Of a stretch of DNA of 64,000 nt, positions 52,211-61,899 are shown piece by piece. A program made the position numbers and the translations under genes. Below the pieces are notes generated by a model. It made no database searches. It had not been told where the DNA came from and saw only the letters and a list, made by a program, of their open reading frames with translations. The stretch is from JBDREC01 sp043820105 [NCBI: Pseudomonadota bacterium] (GTDB lineage Bacteria; Bdellovibrionota_F; JAHFAK01): NCBI GenBank assembly GCA_043820105.1, contig JBDREC010000090.1, positions 1-64,000 of the forward strand, given 5' to 3'. Every line of letters starts with the position of its first letter. The first letter of the stretch is position 1.

Positions 52211-55200
52211 ATGAAGCATATTAATCAATTAATCTATGATTTTGAAATATCCTTACGAAAAGAAAATAAGCTTAATTCAAGTACAATCAATTTGTACAAA
52301 AAAAAGTTAAATGACTTTTCAAAAAATTTTAATGCAAATATTAAAATTGATGAGATTAGAAAAAAAGATCTAGATAAATTTTTACTTAAAATAAGAAATC
52401 AAAATTATTCAATTCAAACCTACAACCTATATATATCTGCTATTAAAGTATTTTACAAATATCTAAACATGAAATTTGATTTAGATGATTATGGGAAGTT
52501 AATAAAAAACAGGAAAAAAATTGAAACATGTGCAATCTCGACTGATAAAATTGAAGCATTTTTAAGTCTGATTAAAGATTTAGACGATTTCAGAAAAACT
52601 GCATTTTTAATGTATATCGTTCTTGGCTTAAAAGCAGATGTTATTTCAAAGTTAAAAAAAGATGATGTAATATTTGAAGAAGATAAAATAGGGATTTGTT
52701 TAAATAAAGACTATAAAACAGAAATCCTTTATTATGATTTATTAAGCAATAAATATGGGCTTAGGTTAAAAAGAGAGCTTCTTGAATTAATGAAGAAGTC
52801 AGACTTATATATTTTTGAAAATTCAAAATCTCTGCCTATAACTTCAGCAAGTTTTATTTATTTTTTCAAAAAGATAAAAGATGAACTTTCATTTAAAGTT
52901 GCTTCAATATTACAGCTTAGGTCAGAGGCTTTGCTTTTAAAAAAAGAAATTGAACTTGCTTGTGATCTGAAAAAAATGATACATCGCCGTTATAAGTTAT
53001 TGCGTCTCATAAAAGAAGGGGAAAATAGCAAAGTATATTTGGCGAAAGACCTAAAAAGAAATATCCCAGTAGCCTTTAAGCTTTTGCTAAGGGTTAACGA
53101 TAATCCAGAAAATATAATTAATTTTAAGAATGAATTTTCAATTGTTAAGAAATTAAATCATCCCCTTATTGCAAACATATATGATTTTGGATATTTAAAT
53201 GATATTAAAAAGTTTTATTATACAATGGAGTATATTGATTATAAACCACTTGAGAAATTGGCTTCTAAAATATCAGTATCCAATGCTTGTGCTATTTTAA
53301 ATGGTCTTTTATCTTTTTTAAAATATATGAGACAAAATAAATTACTCCATTATGATTTGAACACTAGAAATATTCTTTGCAGGATTCGTGAAAATGATAA
53401 TATTGATCTCAAAGTTGTTGATTTTGGTATGGCTTCGACTCCCAATGAGGCGACTGTCAAGGGAAGTTCAAAATTTATTGCGCCAGAAATATTGATTCAT
53501 AAAAAGTCTGACCTATCTTCTGATATATTTTCTGTAGGCGTTGTTATATATTATTTACTAACAAAAAAATTCCCTTTTGCAACGAGCAACTTTCAAGTAT
53601 ATTTTAATGATATTAAAAACAATAAGCTTGTTGATCTTTTTAGACATAATGAATCTGTTTCTTTGGAGTTTAATAAGATAATTATGAAGATGATAGCTTT
53701 AAATGTTAACAAAAGATATTGTGAGCCTGAAGAAATTCAGAAAGATTTATCAAAATTTATAGATCAAAATCTTCTCCTAAACCGCGATCTGTCATCAAAG
53801 ATAAATATAAGATACCCCAATTTTGTTGGTCGAAATCATGAACTGGATATTTTAAAAAATAATTTTAATATAATATTTTCTCCTTCATTAAAACAAGCAG
53901 ATATAAGTATTAATTTGATTTCTGGTGAATCTGGAATAGGCAAAAGTGCCATTATTGATGAAATGAAAAACTATGCAAATTTGTCTGAAATTAATTTTTT
54001 AGAATTAAATCTAGGACAAGAGGATCCTTATTTAAGTGTATTAAAATTCGTTTCAGCATTTTCTAAACTAAAACAAAAGCAACTTAAAATTTCTCCATAT
54101 GCAGCCAGCGCTTTAAAATCATCAGCTTTAGCAAAACTATCGGAATATTTATATAAAATAGTATCAAAATCAAAAGCAATACTAGTCATTAAAAATTCAG
54201 AATATATTTCAAAGGATTTAATAATATTTTTTAAGTTCTTTTTAGAAAATTTTTCAAATCTAAAATATTCTTTATTTATTATATTTTCCTTTAATTCTGA
54301 TCGCAAAAAAAGCAATCAACTTTTTGATTTGATAAATAGCAAGGTGCCTGAATATAGCAGAGTCAATGAGATCAATTTATCACCTTTGAGTAAGGAAGAA
54401 TGTTCAAAATTATTGTTTTCAATTTTAAATAGACCACCGGGCGATGATTTTCTTAATTATATTTATGATATTTGCGGAGGAAATCCTGGCTTAATAATGG
54501 CCCTGGTGCCATATTTACATGAAAAAGCACTTTTATTTATTAAAGAATTCTCTGTTTCTTTGAAATCAAAACCTGGATTGCTTCCTTCAAACATATTAGA
54601 GACAATTTCTGATCGTTTAAAATCTTTAAATCCTTTGCAAAGACAGATATTGTATTTACTTGCACTTGATGAGTTTACTCTAAATGTTAATCTTATATAT
54701 TCAATATTATTTTATACAACTTATGAACTAACTAGATTAGAAATATCATTAAATGTTGAAAACTTAATTAGGCGAAATTATATTTATTTAAAATCCCCAA
54801 TTACCAGTGCTTCTGCTAATAAAAATGCAAAACGCTCTGAAGATGCAGAGCTAGCTTTTACAAGTCGATTTGTAAAAGACAATATCAAGAAGTTTTTATT
54901 ACAAAAAGAAGCAAGGTCTCTTCATAAATCAATTGCTTTATTTATTGATGATACTAGTATTTTGGATAATAAAAATAAGGAAAGGCTGGCTTATCACTTA
55001 CTCCTGGCTAATGATAAAGCTGAGGCTATAAATTATTATAAAGAAATTGCTGATGAAAACTATGAAAGCGGCTATGTTTTTAAGGCAGCTAAAATCTATG
55101 ATATTATACTAAATTCCTTAAGACCACTAGATACTCGGAAAAAGGAAGAACTAGCAAAAGAAATATTAATAAGACTTGGCAATTTACATCTCAAATTAGC

Positions 55201-58075
55201 TGAATATAAAAAAGCAACAGAGTATTTACAAGCTGCAATAACAGGAGCTAGCACAAAAGAGAAAATAGAAATTAAAAAGTCATTTTCTCAAATGAAAATA
55301 AATCAGGGGTTTTTAGAAGAAGGTATTAAGGATATAGATGAAGTTATTATAATATCAAAGGAGGAAGCTTATAAAGATATATTTATAGAGGCAAACATTC
55401 TAAAGGCTTCGGCATTGTTAGGGCTGGCTAAGTATAATGAAGTATCATTGCTTCTAAAAAATATTCTAAGTACAAAGGTTTTAGAGGATAAATATAAATC
55501 AAAGCTATATAATTTGGCGGGCTTATTGGATTATTACAATAATAAACTCGATTGCTCATTAAAGAATTTTAAGCTTAGTTGTGATTATGCTACAAAATTA
55601 AAAGATCTACATGCTATTTCAAATGCCTATAATAATATTGGTCTAATTCACTATCAATTATCTGAATTCGAAGATGCGATAAAGTATTATAATGAATCTT
55701 TGCAAATTTCCAATAAAACATCTGACATTTTAGCAAGAGCCCAGGAGTATTCAAATATCGGCAGTTGCTATTTAAAGCTTGGCAAATTGGGAGATGCATT
55801 AAAAACATATCTTAAGTCTTATAATATTTTATTGAATCTGGATATGCCCAGGGAAACGGATTCAATTGCATTTAATATAGGGCTTATTTATTCAGAATTG
55901 GGTGATTATGAAAAGAGTGAACAATTTCGGCAGACTTCATTGTCCTTGGCTAGGGATAGAAGCAATAATCTTTTAATAGCTTATAATGAGTCTTTAAGTG
56001 GAGAACTTTTCTATAATATGTGTGAATATGAAAAGGCCATTGCATCCTATAAAAAAGCCTTTGATTTATTTGCAAACCTTGGCAATAATAGAGTTCATGC
56101 GGAAATTCTGATTAGTCTAGCTGCTTGTGAAAATCAATTAGGAAATCTTGAGGCATCAGAATCGTATATTTTAGCTGTCCTCAAAATTGGTGGAGATGAT
56201 TTAAAGACTAAGATTGAAGCCAATATTTTGTCAGCTAGAATTGCTCTTTCAAGATCAAATCACTCCTACTGCAAGTCAATTTTAGATGAAATTGAAGAAA
56301 TTGAAATGTCAAAGTTACACTATCTTACAAAGTTATTATATTTTGAAATATTTACACGATTCTATTTGAGCATTGGTGATATTAGAAAGTCAAAAAAAAG
56401 TGGGAAACAACTTGAAAAAATTCTTTATACTATAAAGGCAAATATTCCAGAATCAAAGAAAGCAAATTTTTTAAAAAACCCCAGAATTCAAATTGCCTCC
56501 GAAGTTTTATTTCAACTAAAATTGGCTGCAGATGGACTTTCAGATAGGAATAAGTTGAAATGTTTAATTGATATTAACTGGGAATTGTCTTCAGAAACGG
56601 ATATTCATAGACTTGGAAATATGGTCCTAGATAATGCGATTTTATTTAACCAAGCTAAAAGAGGTTTTGTTTTGTTAAAAAATAAGCAGTCATTTGATGT
56701 GCTTGTAGCTAGAAATTTCAAAAAAACAGATATAGATGACTGTATAAATGTTATTAGCTCAACGGTTTTTAAAGCCACCCTTGACCATGATATGATAATA
56801 AATATTCAAGATGCTTTTATGGAATTTGAAAATAGCGAAAGTATTCAGAAAGCAAATTTAAAAAGTATATTAAGTTTTCCTATAGTAGAAAACAATAAAC
56901 TAATTGGAGCAGTTTATTTAGATGATCCAACGAAAGTAGGAGCTTTTGCTCATGTTGATACTGAGATATTATCTTGCTTTGCAAGACAAGTATCAATAGC
57001 GATTTCAAATTCAAAATATATTGAAACAATTAAAAATAAAAAAGAGAAAATTGAAAAGATGGCCTCAGAGCTTGAGCAGAGATTACTAATAACTGATAAA
57101 AATTATGATATAGCTAATGAATCTTTTATAAAAAAAAGTAGGGATGAAAAAATAAAATATGATTATCAGAATATAATTACTAAAAGTCCTATGATGTTTG
57201 AGTTATTTGATATTATTGAAAAAGTTAAAGATGCTGATGTTTCAGTCTTAATTACAGGAGAGTCAGGTGTAGGCAAGGAGTTAATTGCAAGGGCAATACA
57301 TTTTGGTGGGAATAGGAAGGACAAAGCATTTTTTGCAGAAAACTGTGGAGCTATTACTGAAACAATTTTAGAAAGCGAACTCTTTGGTTATGTAAAGGGT
57401 GCTTTTACAGACGCGATAAGAGATAAACGTGGTATTTTTGAGTTAGCTAACGAAGGATCTATATTTTTAGATGAAATAGGTGAAATGTCTTTATCTATGC
57501 AAAAAAAATTACTAAGAGTTCTACAAAATAAGACAATAAGAAGAGTTGGTGGAAATAAATACCTTACTATTGATATTCGTGTTATTTGTGCTACAAATCG
57601 AAATTTATCTGAAATGATGAAAAATGAAAAATTTAGAGAAGATCTTTATTATAGGATTAATGTAATTGAAATAAATGTGCCAGCTCTTAGAGAGCGAAAA
57701 GAAGATATACCCTTGCTTGTGGATTATTTTTTAAAAAAACATGCCAGGGGTAAACCTAAAAAATTTACATCCTCATTGATTAATCTTTTTCAGAATTATA
57801 ATTGGCCTGGAAATGTAAGAGAGCTTGAAAATGAAGTAACAAAATTAATAACATTATCAACATCAGATACTATCACGCCTGAATTTCTACTCGAAAAGCA
57901 GAAGTTTGTAAGCTTTAACGAAAACACCCAAGCTCTATCACTTACTGAAATTGAGCAAAAGGCTATCAAAAAAGCTTATCACTTAGCAAATTATAACAAA
58001 ACAAAAACCGCTAAAATTTTAGGAATTAATATCAAAACTCTTTATTCAAAGCTTCACAAATATAAAATATCCTGA
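52211..58075 (+). CDS. Mosaic regulator: recombinase-like, kinase, ATPase, TPR, GAF, sigma54
   Basis: 1954 residues from the ATG at 52211 (AAAGGG ahead). Order: a tyrosine-recombinase-like region (about 1-235) with core-binding helices and a truncated catalytic part in which the GLRxSEL arginine is Lys (GLKADVI) and the HxxR and Tyr are absent; a Ser/Thr kinase (about 260-525) with HYDLNTRN (380-387) and DFG (404-406); a STAND-type ATPase with P-loop GESGIGKS (about 571-578); TPR repeats (about 945-1380); GAF (about 1465-1600); sigma54 AAA+ with GESGVGKE (1683-1690) and GAFTDA (1730-1735, canonical GAFTGA); Fis helix (about 1910-1954). Predicted to couple kinase signalling to sigma54 transcription; cytoplasmic. 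The recombinase-like start is presumably a DNA- or protein-binding module, not an enzyme. Confidence 0.85.
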   Translation: MKHINQLIYDFEISLRKENKLNSSTINLYKKKLNDFSKNFNANIKIDEIRKKDLDKFLLKIRNQNYSIQTYNLYISAIKVFYKYLNMKFDLDDYGKLIKNRKKIETCAISTDKIEAFLSLIKDLDDFRKTAFLMYIVLGLKADVISKLKKDDVIFEEDKIGICLNKDYKTEILYYDLLSNKYGLRLKRELLELMKKSDLYIFENSKSLPITSASFIYFFKKIKDELSFKVASILQLRSEALLLKKEIELACDLKKMIHRRYKLLRLIKEGENSKVYLAKDLKRNIPVAFKLLLRVNDNPENIINFKNEFSIVKKLNHPLIANIYDFGYLNDIKKFYYTMEYIDYKPLEKLASKISVSNACAILNGLLSFLKYMRQNKLLHYDLNTRNILCRIRENDNIDLKVVDFGMASTPNEATVKGSSKFIAPEILIHKKSDLSSDIFSVGVVIYYLLTKKFPFATSNFQVYFNDIKNNKLVDLFRHNESVSLEFNKIIMKMIALNVNKRYCEPEEIQKDLSKFIDQNLLLNRDLSSKINIRYPNFVGRNHELDILKNNFNIIFSPSLKQADISINLISGESGIGKSAIIDEMKNYANLSEINFLELNLGQEDPYLSVLKFVSAFSKLKQKQLKISPYAASALKSSALAKLSEYLYKIVSKSKAILVIKNSEYISKDLIIFFKFFLENFSNLKYSLFIIFSFNSDRKKSNQLFDLINSKVPEYSRVNEINLSPLSKEECSKLLFSILNRPPGDDFLNYIYDICGGNPGLIMALVPYLHEKALLFIKEFSVSLKSKPGLLPSNILETISDRLKSLNPLQRQILYLLALDEFTLNVNLIYSILFYTTYELTRLEISLNVENLIRRNYIYLKSPITSASANKNAKRSEDAELAFTSRFVKDNIKKFLLQKEARSLHKSIALFIDDTSILDNKNKERLAYHLLLANDKAEAINYYKEIADENYESGYVFKAAKIYDIILNSLRPLDTRKKEELAKEILIRLGNLHLKLAEYKKATEYLQAAITGASTKEKIEIKKSFSQMKINQGFLEEGIKDIDEVIIISKEEAYKDIFIEANILKASALLGLAKYNEVSLLLKNILSTKVLEDKYKSKLYNLAGLLDYYNNKLDCSLKNFKLSCDYATKLKDLHAISNAYNNIGLIHYQLSEFEDAIKYYNESLQISNKTSDILARAQEYSNIGSCYLKLGKLGDALKTYLKSYNILLNLDMPRETDSIAFNIGLIYSELGDYEKSEQFRQTSLSLARDRSNNLLIAYNESLSGELFYNMCEYEKAIASYKKAFDLFANLGNNRVHAEILISLAACENQLGNLEASESYILAVLKIGGDDLKTKIEANILSARIALSRSNHSYCKSILDEIEEIEMSKLHYLTKLLYFEIFTRFYLSIGDIRKSKKSGKQLEKILYTIKANIPESKKANFLKNPRIQIASEVLFQLKLAADGLSDRNKLKCLIDINWELSSETDIHRLGNMVLDNAILFNQAKRGFVLLKNKQSFDVLVARNFKKTDIDDCINVISSTVFKATLDHDMIINIQDAFMEFENSESIQKANLKSILSFPIVENNKLIGAVYLDDPTKVGAFAHVDTEILSCFARQVSIAISNSKYIETIKNKKEKIEKMASELEQRLLITDKNYDIANESFIKKSRDEKIKYDYQNIITKSPMMFELFDIIEKVKDADVSVLITGESGVGKELIARAIHFGGNRKDKAFFAENCGAITETILESELFGYVKGAFTDAIRDKRGIFELANEGSIFLDEIGEMSLSMQKKLLRVLQNKTIRRVGGNKYLTIDIRVICATNRNLSEMMKNEKFREDLYYRINVIEINVPALRERKEDIPLLVDYFLKKHARGKPKKFTSSLINLFQNYNWPGNVRELENEVTKLITLSTSDTITPEFLLEKQKFVSFNENTQALSLTEIEQKAIKKAYHLANYNKTKTAKILGINIKTLYSKLHKYKIS

Positions 58076-58152
58076 AAAATCTGTTTGCTTTTTCGTGATA
58101 ATCATATAATTTTGTTAACTAATACACTGCAAAATAAAAGGTTTTATATATA

Positions 58153-60339
58153 ATGAAAAGAAAGCTTAATTTAGCATTTTTATGGCATATGCATCAACCC
58201 AATTATAGGGTTAATGATAAGCATAAGGCTCAATTGCCTTGGGTTCGTCTGCATTGTATTAGAGCCTATTATGATATGGCAAGAATGGCTTTTAAATATC
58301 CTGATCTTAAAATGGTTTTTAATTTTGTGCCATCCTTATTGTTGCAAATTCAAAAGCTTGCTTCAGTTGAATCTTTGACAGACTTTGAAAACAATAATGA
58401 TTTAGATATTTATTGTGATTATACCTTGCGGGAGCCTGGCGATTTAAGCGCGAGCGATAAAAAATTCATTGTTGATAACTTTTTCCAGATAAATGAAGCA
58501 ATTATTAGAAAATATAAAAGATATTCTTTTTTATTAGATAAAAAAAATACTTATTCAAGCACTGCTCATCTTGAATTTTCTAATGAAGAAATTCAAGACC
58601 TCCAGGCTCTTTTTAATCTGGCATGGTTTGGTTTTTCAGCATTTGCTGAAGATACAGTGCTTAGTGAGCTTGCAGAGAAGGGGGAAAAGTTTAATAGAGA
58701 AGATATTGAAGCCATTATTTCAAAACAACTTGAAATATCTAAACAAATTATTCCTTTATATAAAGAACTGCAGAAACTTAAGATTTGCGAAATATCTACA
58801 ACTCCATTTTATCATCCTATAATGCCGCTTTTGCTTAACACTGAAAATTCTCTGCGCTCCAGACCAAATGCACCTGTGCCCTCAATTGAAAACATGGCTA
58901 TGGATGTAAAAAAGCACTTGGAATTATCAAAAGAATATTGCGCAAAGGTATTTGATGTAGAAAGCACAGGCCTATGGCCCTCAGAGGGTTCAGTTTGTCC
59001 TGAGCTTATACCAATAGTTTCTGAAATGAATTTTAAATGGATGGCAACCTGCAATGGGGTTTTAAGAAAGTCAAAAGATGAACATGGGAATTATATTGAA
59101 GAAAGCAAGACCTATGGTTATCATAATGTAAAACACGGATCATCAGCCATTCCAATGGTTTTTCGGGATCGATGGCTGTCAGATAGGTTTGGATTTGATT
59201 ATTATAAAATGGGAGCAAATCAGGCTGTTGAAGAATTTATATCTTGTATAAAGGGAAAGGATAATAAGGATTCTTCAATACCTAATTTAATTCCAATTAT
59301 TTTAGATGGTGAAAATCCTTGGGAATATTATGAAAATAGTGGCCTTGATTTTCTTGAAATACTTTACTCAAGACTATCCAGTGACCCAAATATAGATGTC
59401 CTTTCATTAGGAGAATATATTACCCAAAATGAACCTCTTGGTGAAGTTCATGCTCTGCATTCTGGTTCCTGGATCAATGCTGATTATAAAATATGGATTG
59501 GTGGGGAATGTGAAAATAGTGCCTGGAAGTGTCTTGAAAAAACTAGGTCTTTTTTAAATAAAATCTGCTCTGGAGAAAAACCTCATGCCTCTAAAGAATC
59601 TTGTAAAGATGAAATCCTTCATTCAATGCTATCAGCTGAAGGTAGTGATTGGTTTTGGTGGTATGGGGATGATTTTGAATCAAGCACAAAATTAATTTTT
59701 GATGATCTTTTTAGAGCTCATCAGGCAAATATTTTTAATAAAGCCAAAATCGAAATTCCAGCTTATCTTGAGCAGCCAATTGTGCAAAAAAGAAGCCTTG
59801 ATGTTGTCATGGCTCCAAAAGCTTTTATTTCTCCACATATTGATGGAATTGAAAGTCACTTTTTTGAATGGGTTGGAGCTGGAAGATATAACGCACTAAT
59901 TGACTCATCAGCAATGGCACAATCACAAAAGCTTATTGAAAAAATATTTTATGGTTTTGATCTTTCAAATATTTATTTGAGAATAGATTTTCAAAATGAG
60001 AATGTTTATGAAGAAGGATATGAGGTTTTAATTTCATTTTCAGGAAAGAGGGAATATAAAATTTCATTTAAACTTGGTGGAAAATCAATGTATACGCTTT
60101 ATAGAAGCGATGATTGGCTTTCATATACTCCAGTATGCGAGTCTGATAAAATAGAGTTTGGAAAATGTGTTGAGCTTGCCCTGCCATTAGAGTTTACAGA
60201 TTTTAAAAAGCAAGAAATTGTCAATATGAGTTTTACGATTATTCAAAATGAAAAACAGATAGCTAGATATCCTATTAAGACAAAGATTGAACTTCAGATT
60301 CCATCAGAGGAATTTGAAGATATGAACTGGATGGCGTGA
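58153..60339 (+). CDS. Glycoside hydrolase family 57 protein
   Basis: 728 residues, no signal peptide, so cytoplasmic. The start LAFLWHMHQPNYR is the GH57 opening strand. Candidate nucleophile Glu278 lies in GLWPSEGSV and acid/base Asp385 in LDGENPWEYY, the two conserved GH57 regions. The C-terminal ~250 residues match the helical/beta extension found in alpha-amylase-like members. It would act on alpha-glucans such as glycogen or maltodextrins, in line with glgC and the maltose-type importer. Precise activity (amylase, 4-alpha-glucanotransferase or branching) cannot be told. Single gene, 77 bases after the mosaic regulator. Confidence 0.88.
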   Translation: MKRKLNLAFLWHMHQPNYRVNDKHKAQLPWVRLHCIRAYYDMARMAFKYPDLKMVFNFVPSLLLQIQKLASVESLTDFENNNDLDIYCDYTLREPGDLSASDKKFIVDNFFQINEAIIRKYKRYSFLLDKKNTYSSTAHLEFSNEEIQDLQALFNLAWFGFSAFAEDTVLSELAEKGEKFNREDIEAIISKQLEISKQIIPLYKELQKLKICEISTTPFYHPIMPLLLNTENSLRSRPNAPVPSIENMAMDVKKHLELSKEYCAKVFDVESTGLWPSEGSVCPELIPIVSEMNFKWMATCNGVLRKSKDEHGNYIEESKTYGYHNVKHGSSAIPMVFRDRWLSDRFGFDYYKMGANQAVEEFISCIKGKDNKDSSIPNLIPIILDGENPWEYYENSGLDFLEILYSRLSSDPNIDVLSLGEYITQNEPLGEVHALHSGSWINADYKIWIGGECENSAWKCLEKTRSFLNKICSGEKPHASKESCKDEILHSMLSAEGSDWFWWYGDDFESSTKLIFDDLFRAHQANIFNKAKIEIPAYLEQPIVQKRSLDVVMAPKAFISPHIDGIESHFFEWVGAGRYNALIDSSAMAQSQKLIEKIFYGFDLSNIYLRIDFQNENVYEEGYEVLISFSGKREYKISFKLGGKSMYTLYRSDDWLSYTPVCESDKIEFGKCVELALPLEFTDFKKQEIVNMSFTIIQNEKQIARYPIKTKIELQIPSEEFEDMNWMA

Positions 60340-60378
60340 TAAGTGGTAAGGGGTAAGTGGTAAGTGGTAAGTGGTAAG
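60340..60378. repeat. TAAGTGG heptamer array
   Basis: About 5.5 units of TAAGTGG directly after the GH57 stop codon, the same unit as at 7565-7590 and 8662-8694. Confidence 0.9.
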
Positions 60379-60470
60379 ATTTGTTTTTGGTGAGAGATGT
60401 GATGAGCTGCAAGCTTATTTTTATAATTAGTTAATATTCAATTCTTGATTAAAAAAAGAAAGAAGAATAA

Positions 60471-61853
60471 ATGATGTATGATTTGATTATAAAAAACGGA
60501 ACCATCTTGACTTCACAAAAAATCTTTAAATCTGAGATTGCTGTAAAAAATGAAAAAATTGTGGAAATTGCTAAGAAAATTCAAGGTTCAGCTAAGGAAG
60601 TAATTGACGCCAGTGGGCTTTATGTAATGCCAGGAGGCATTGATGTGCATGTGCATTTTGAAAATGTGTTTTCAGGTTATACTATAGCTGATGATTTTGA
60701 GTCAGGTTCTATTTCAGCAGCTGCTGGTGGGGTGACAACGTTTATAGATTTCGCTAATCAAGACCCCAAGACTGGCCTTTTAGGCGGAGTCAAGCAGCGC
60801 ATTGCTCAAGCTGCAAAGAAGTCATGTGTCGATTTCTCAGTGCATGCAACTATTACAGATTGGTCATTAAAAACAAAAAAACAAATGCAAGCTTGCATTG
60901 ATTTTGGGGTGCCTTCTTTTAAGATGTTTACTATCTATGAAGAAAGAGGACTAAAATCAGAAGACCATGAAATATTTCAGGCCTTAGAAGAATCAAAGAA
61001 AAAAGGTGCTTTAATTATGATTCATGCTGAATCTGAAAAAGTCATGAATCATCTTATTGAAAAATATTCAAAAGATATGAAAAAATTTGGAGCTTATGCG
61101 CACGCTTTATCACGTCCTAACTATATTGAAGCCGAAGCTGTTTCGCGCATGATTAAGTGGGCTGAAGTTACTAAAGGAAATTTGTACATTGTTCATATGT
61201 CAACAGGTGAGGCGAGTGATTTAATTAAAAACGCGAAATCAAAAGGCTTAAATGTTGATGCAGAAACTTCCCCGATATATTTAACTTTAACTGATGATTT
61301 ATTTAAAAAAGAAAATGGCCACTTCTATGCCACTTGCCCACAGCTTAAAAAGAAAAAGGATTGCACAAGGCTTTGGCAAGGCTTAAAAGCTGAAATTGAG
61401 ATAATCTCAACTGATACCTGCCCATTTTCGATAAAAGACAAGAATAAGTGGAAGGGCGATTTTCGAAAGATTGCTTATGGACTTCCTGGTGTTGAAACCA
61501 TGATTCCTATTTTGTATACTGAAGGTGTATTAAAAGAAAAGGTGAGTCTTAAAAGATTTGTTTCATTAGTTTCAGAAAATCCTGCTAAAAAATTTGGGCT
61601 TTATCCGAAAAAAGGTTGTATAGAGGTTGGAGCAGACGCTGACTTTACAATCTTTCATCCAACAAAGAAAAAACTTGTTAAAGCCAAAAACCTAAAATCA
61701 AAATGTGACTTTTCACCATTTGAAGGCAAGAAGTTGGCAGCCTTTCCTGAATATACAATTTTACGAGGAAGGACAATTTATCAAAATGAACAGTGTTTTG
61801 CCTCAAAAGGATCAGGGAAGTTGTTAAGAAGAAAACTTTTAATAAAACGATAA
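60471..61853 (+). CDS. Dihydropyrimidinase/D-hydantoinase-like amidohydrolase
   Basis: 460 residues. Cyclic-amidohydrolase fold with metal ligands His60 and His62 (DVHVHF), the carboxylated Lys151 (SFKMFTIY), His185, His242 and Asp315 (STDTCPF). The SFKMF context and the YxxR-type loops fit dihydropyrimidinases rather than dihydroorotases. It opens dihydrouracil/dihydrothymine or related hydantoins in pyrimidine breakdown. No dihydropyrimidine dehydrogenase is nearby; the nitrilase-family gene at 38719 could act next in such a path, but is far away. Starts ATGATG after AAAGAAG; either Met possible. Confidence 0.88.
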   Translation: MMYDLIIKNGTILTSQKIFKSEIAVKNEKIVEIAKKIQGSAKEVIDASGLYVMPGGIDVHVHFENVFSGYTIADDFESGSISAAAGGVTTFIDFANQDPKTGLLGGVKQRIAQAAKKSCVDFSVHATITDWSLKTKKQMQACIDFGVPSFKMFTIYEERGLKSEDHEIFQALEESKKKGALIMIHAESEKVMNHLIEKYSKDMKKFGAYAHALSRPNYIEAEAVSRMIKWAEVTKGNLYIVHMSTGEASDLIKNAKSKGLNVDAETSPIYLTLTDDLFKKENGHFYATCPQLKKKKDCTRLWQGLKAEIEIISTDTCPFSIKDKNKWKGDFRKIAYGLPGVETMIPILYTEGVLKEKVSLKRFVSLVSENPAKKFGLYPKKGCIEVGADADFTIFHPTKKKLVKAKNLKSKCDFSPFEGKKLAAFPEYTILRGRTIYQNEQCFASKGSGKLLRRKLLIKR

Positions 61854-61868
61854 TTCGTCAAAACAAGG

Positions 61869-61895
61869 TCCTAAAAATATAGGAGTTGTTTTTTT
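61869..61895. terminator. Intrinsic terminator between convergent genes
   Basis: TCCTA/TAGGA stem (61869-61873 with 61880-61884), extended by flanking AAC/GTT pairing, then a run of seven T at 61889-61895. Correctly placed to end the dihydropyrimidinase transcript. Confidence 0.6.
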
Positions 61896-61899
61896 AATA

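Noticed and set aside
54028-54315. Minus-strand 95-residue frame inside the mosaic regulator
   Set aside because: Antisense shadow in AT-rich DNA with no ribosome site; the plus-strand domains are continuous.
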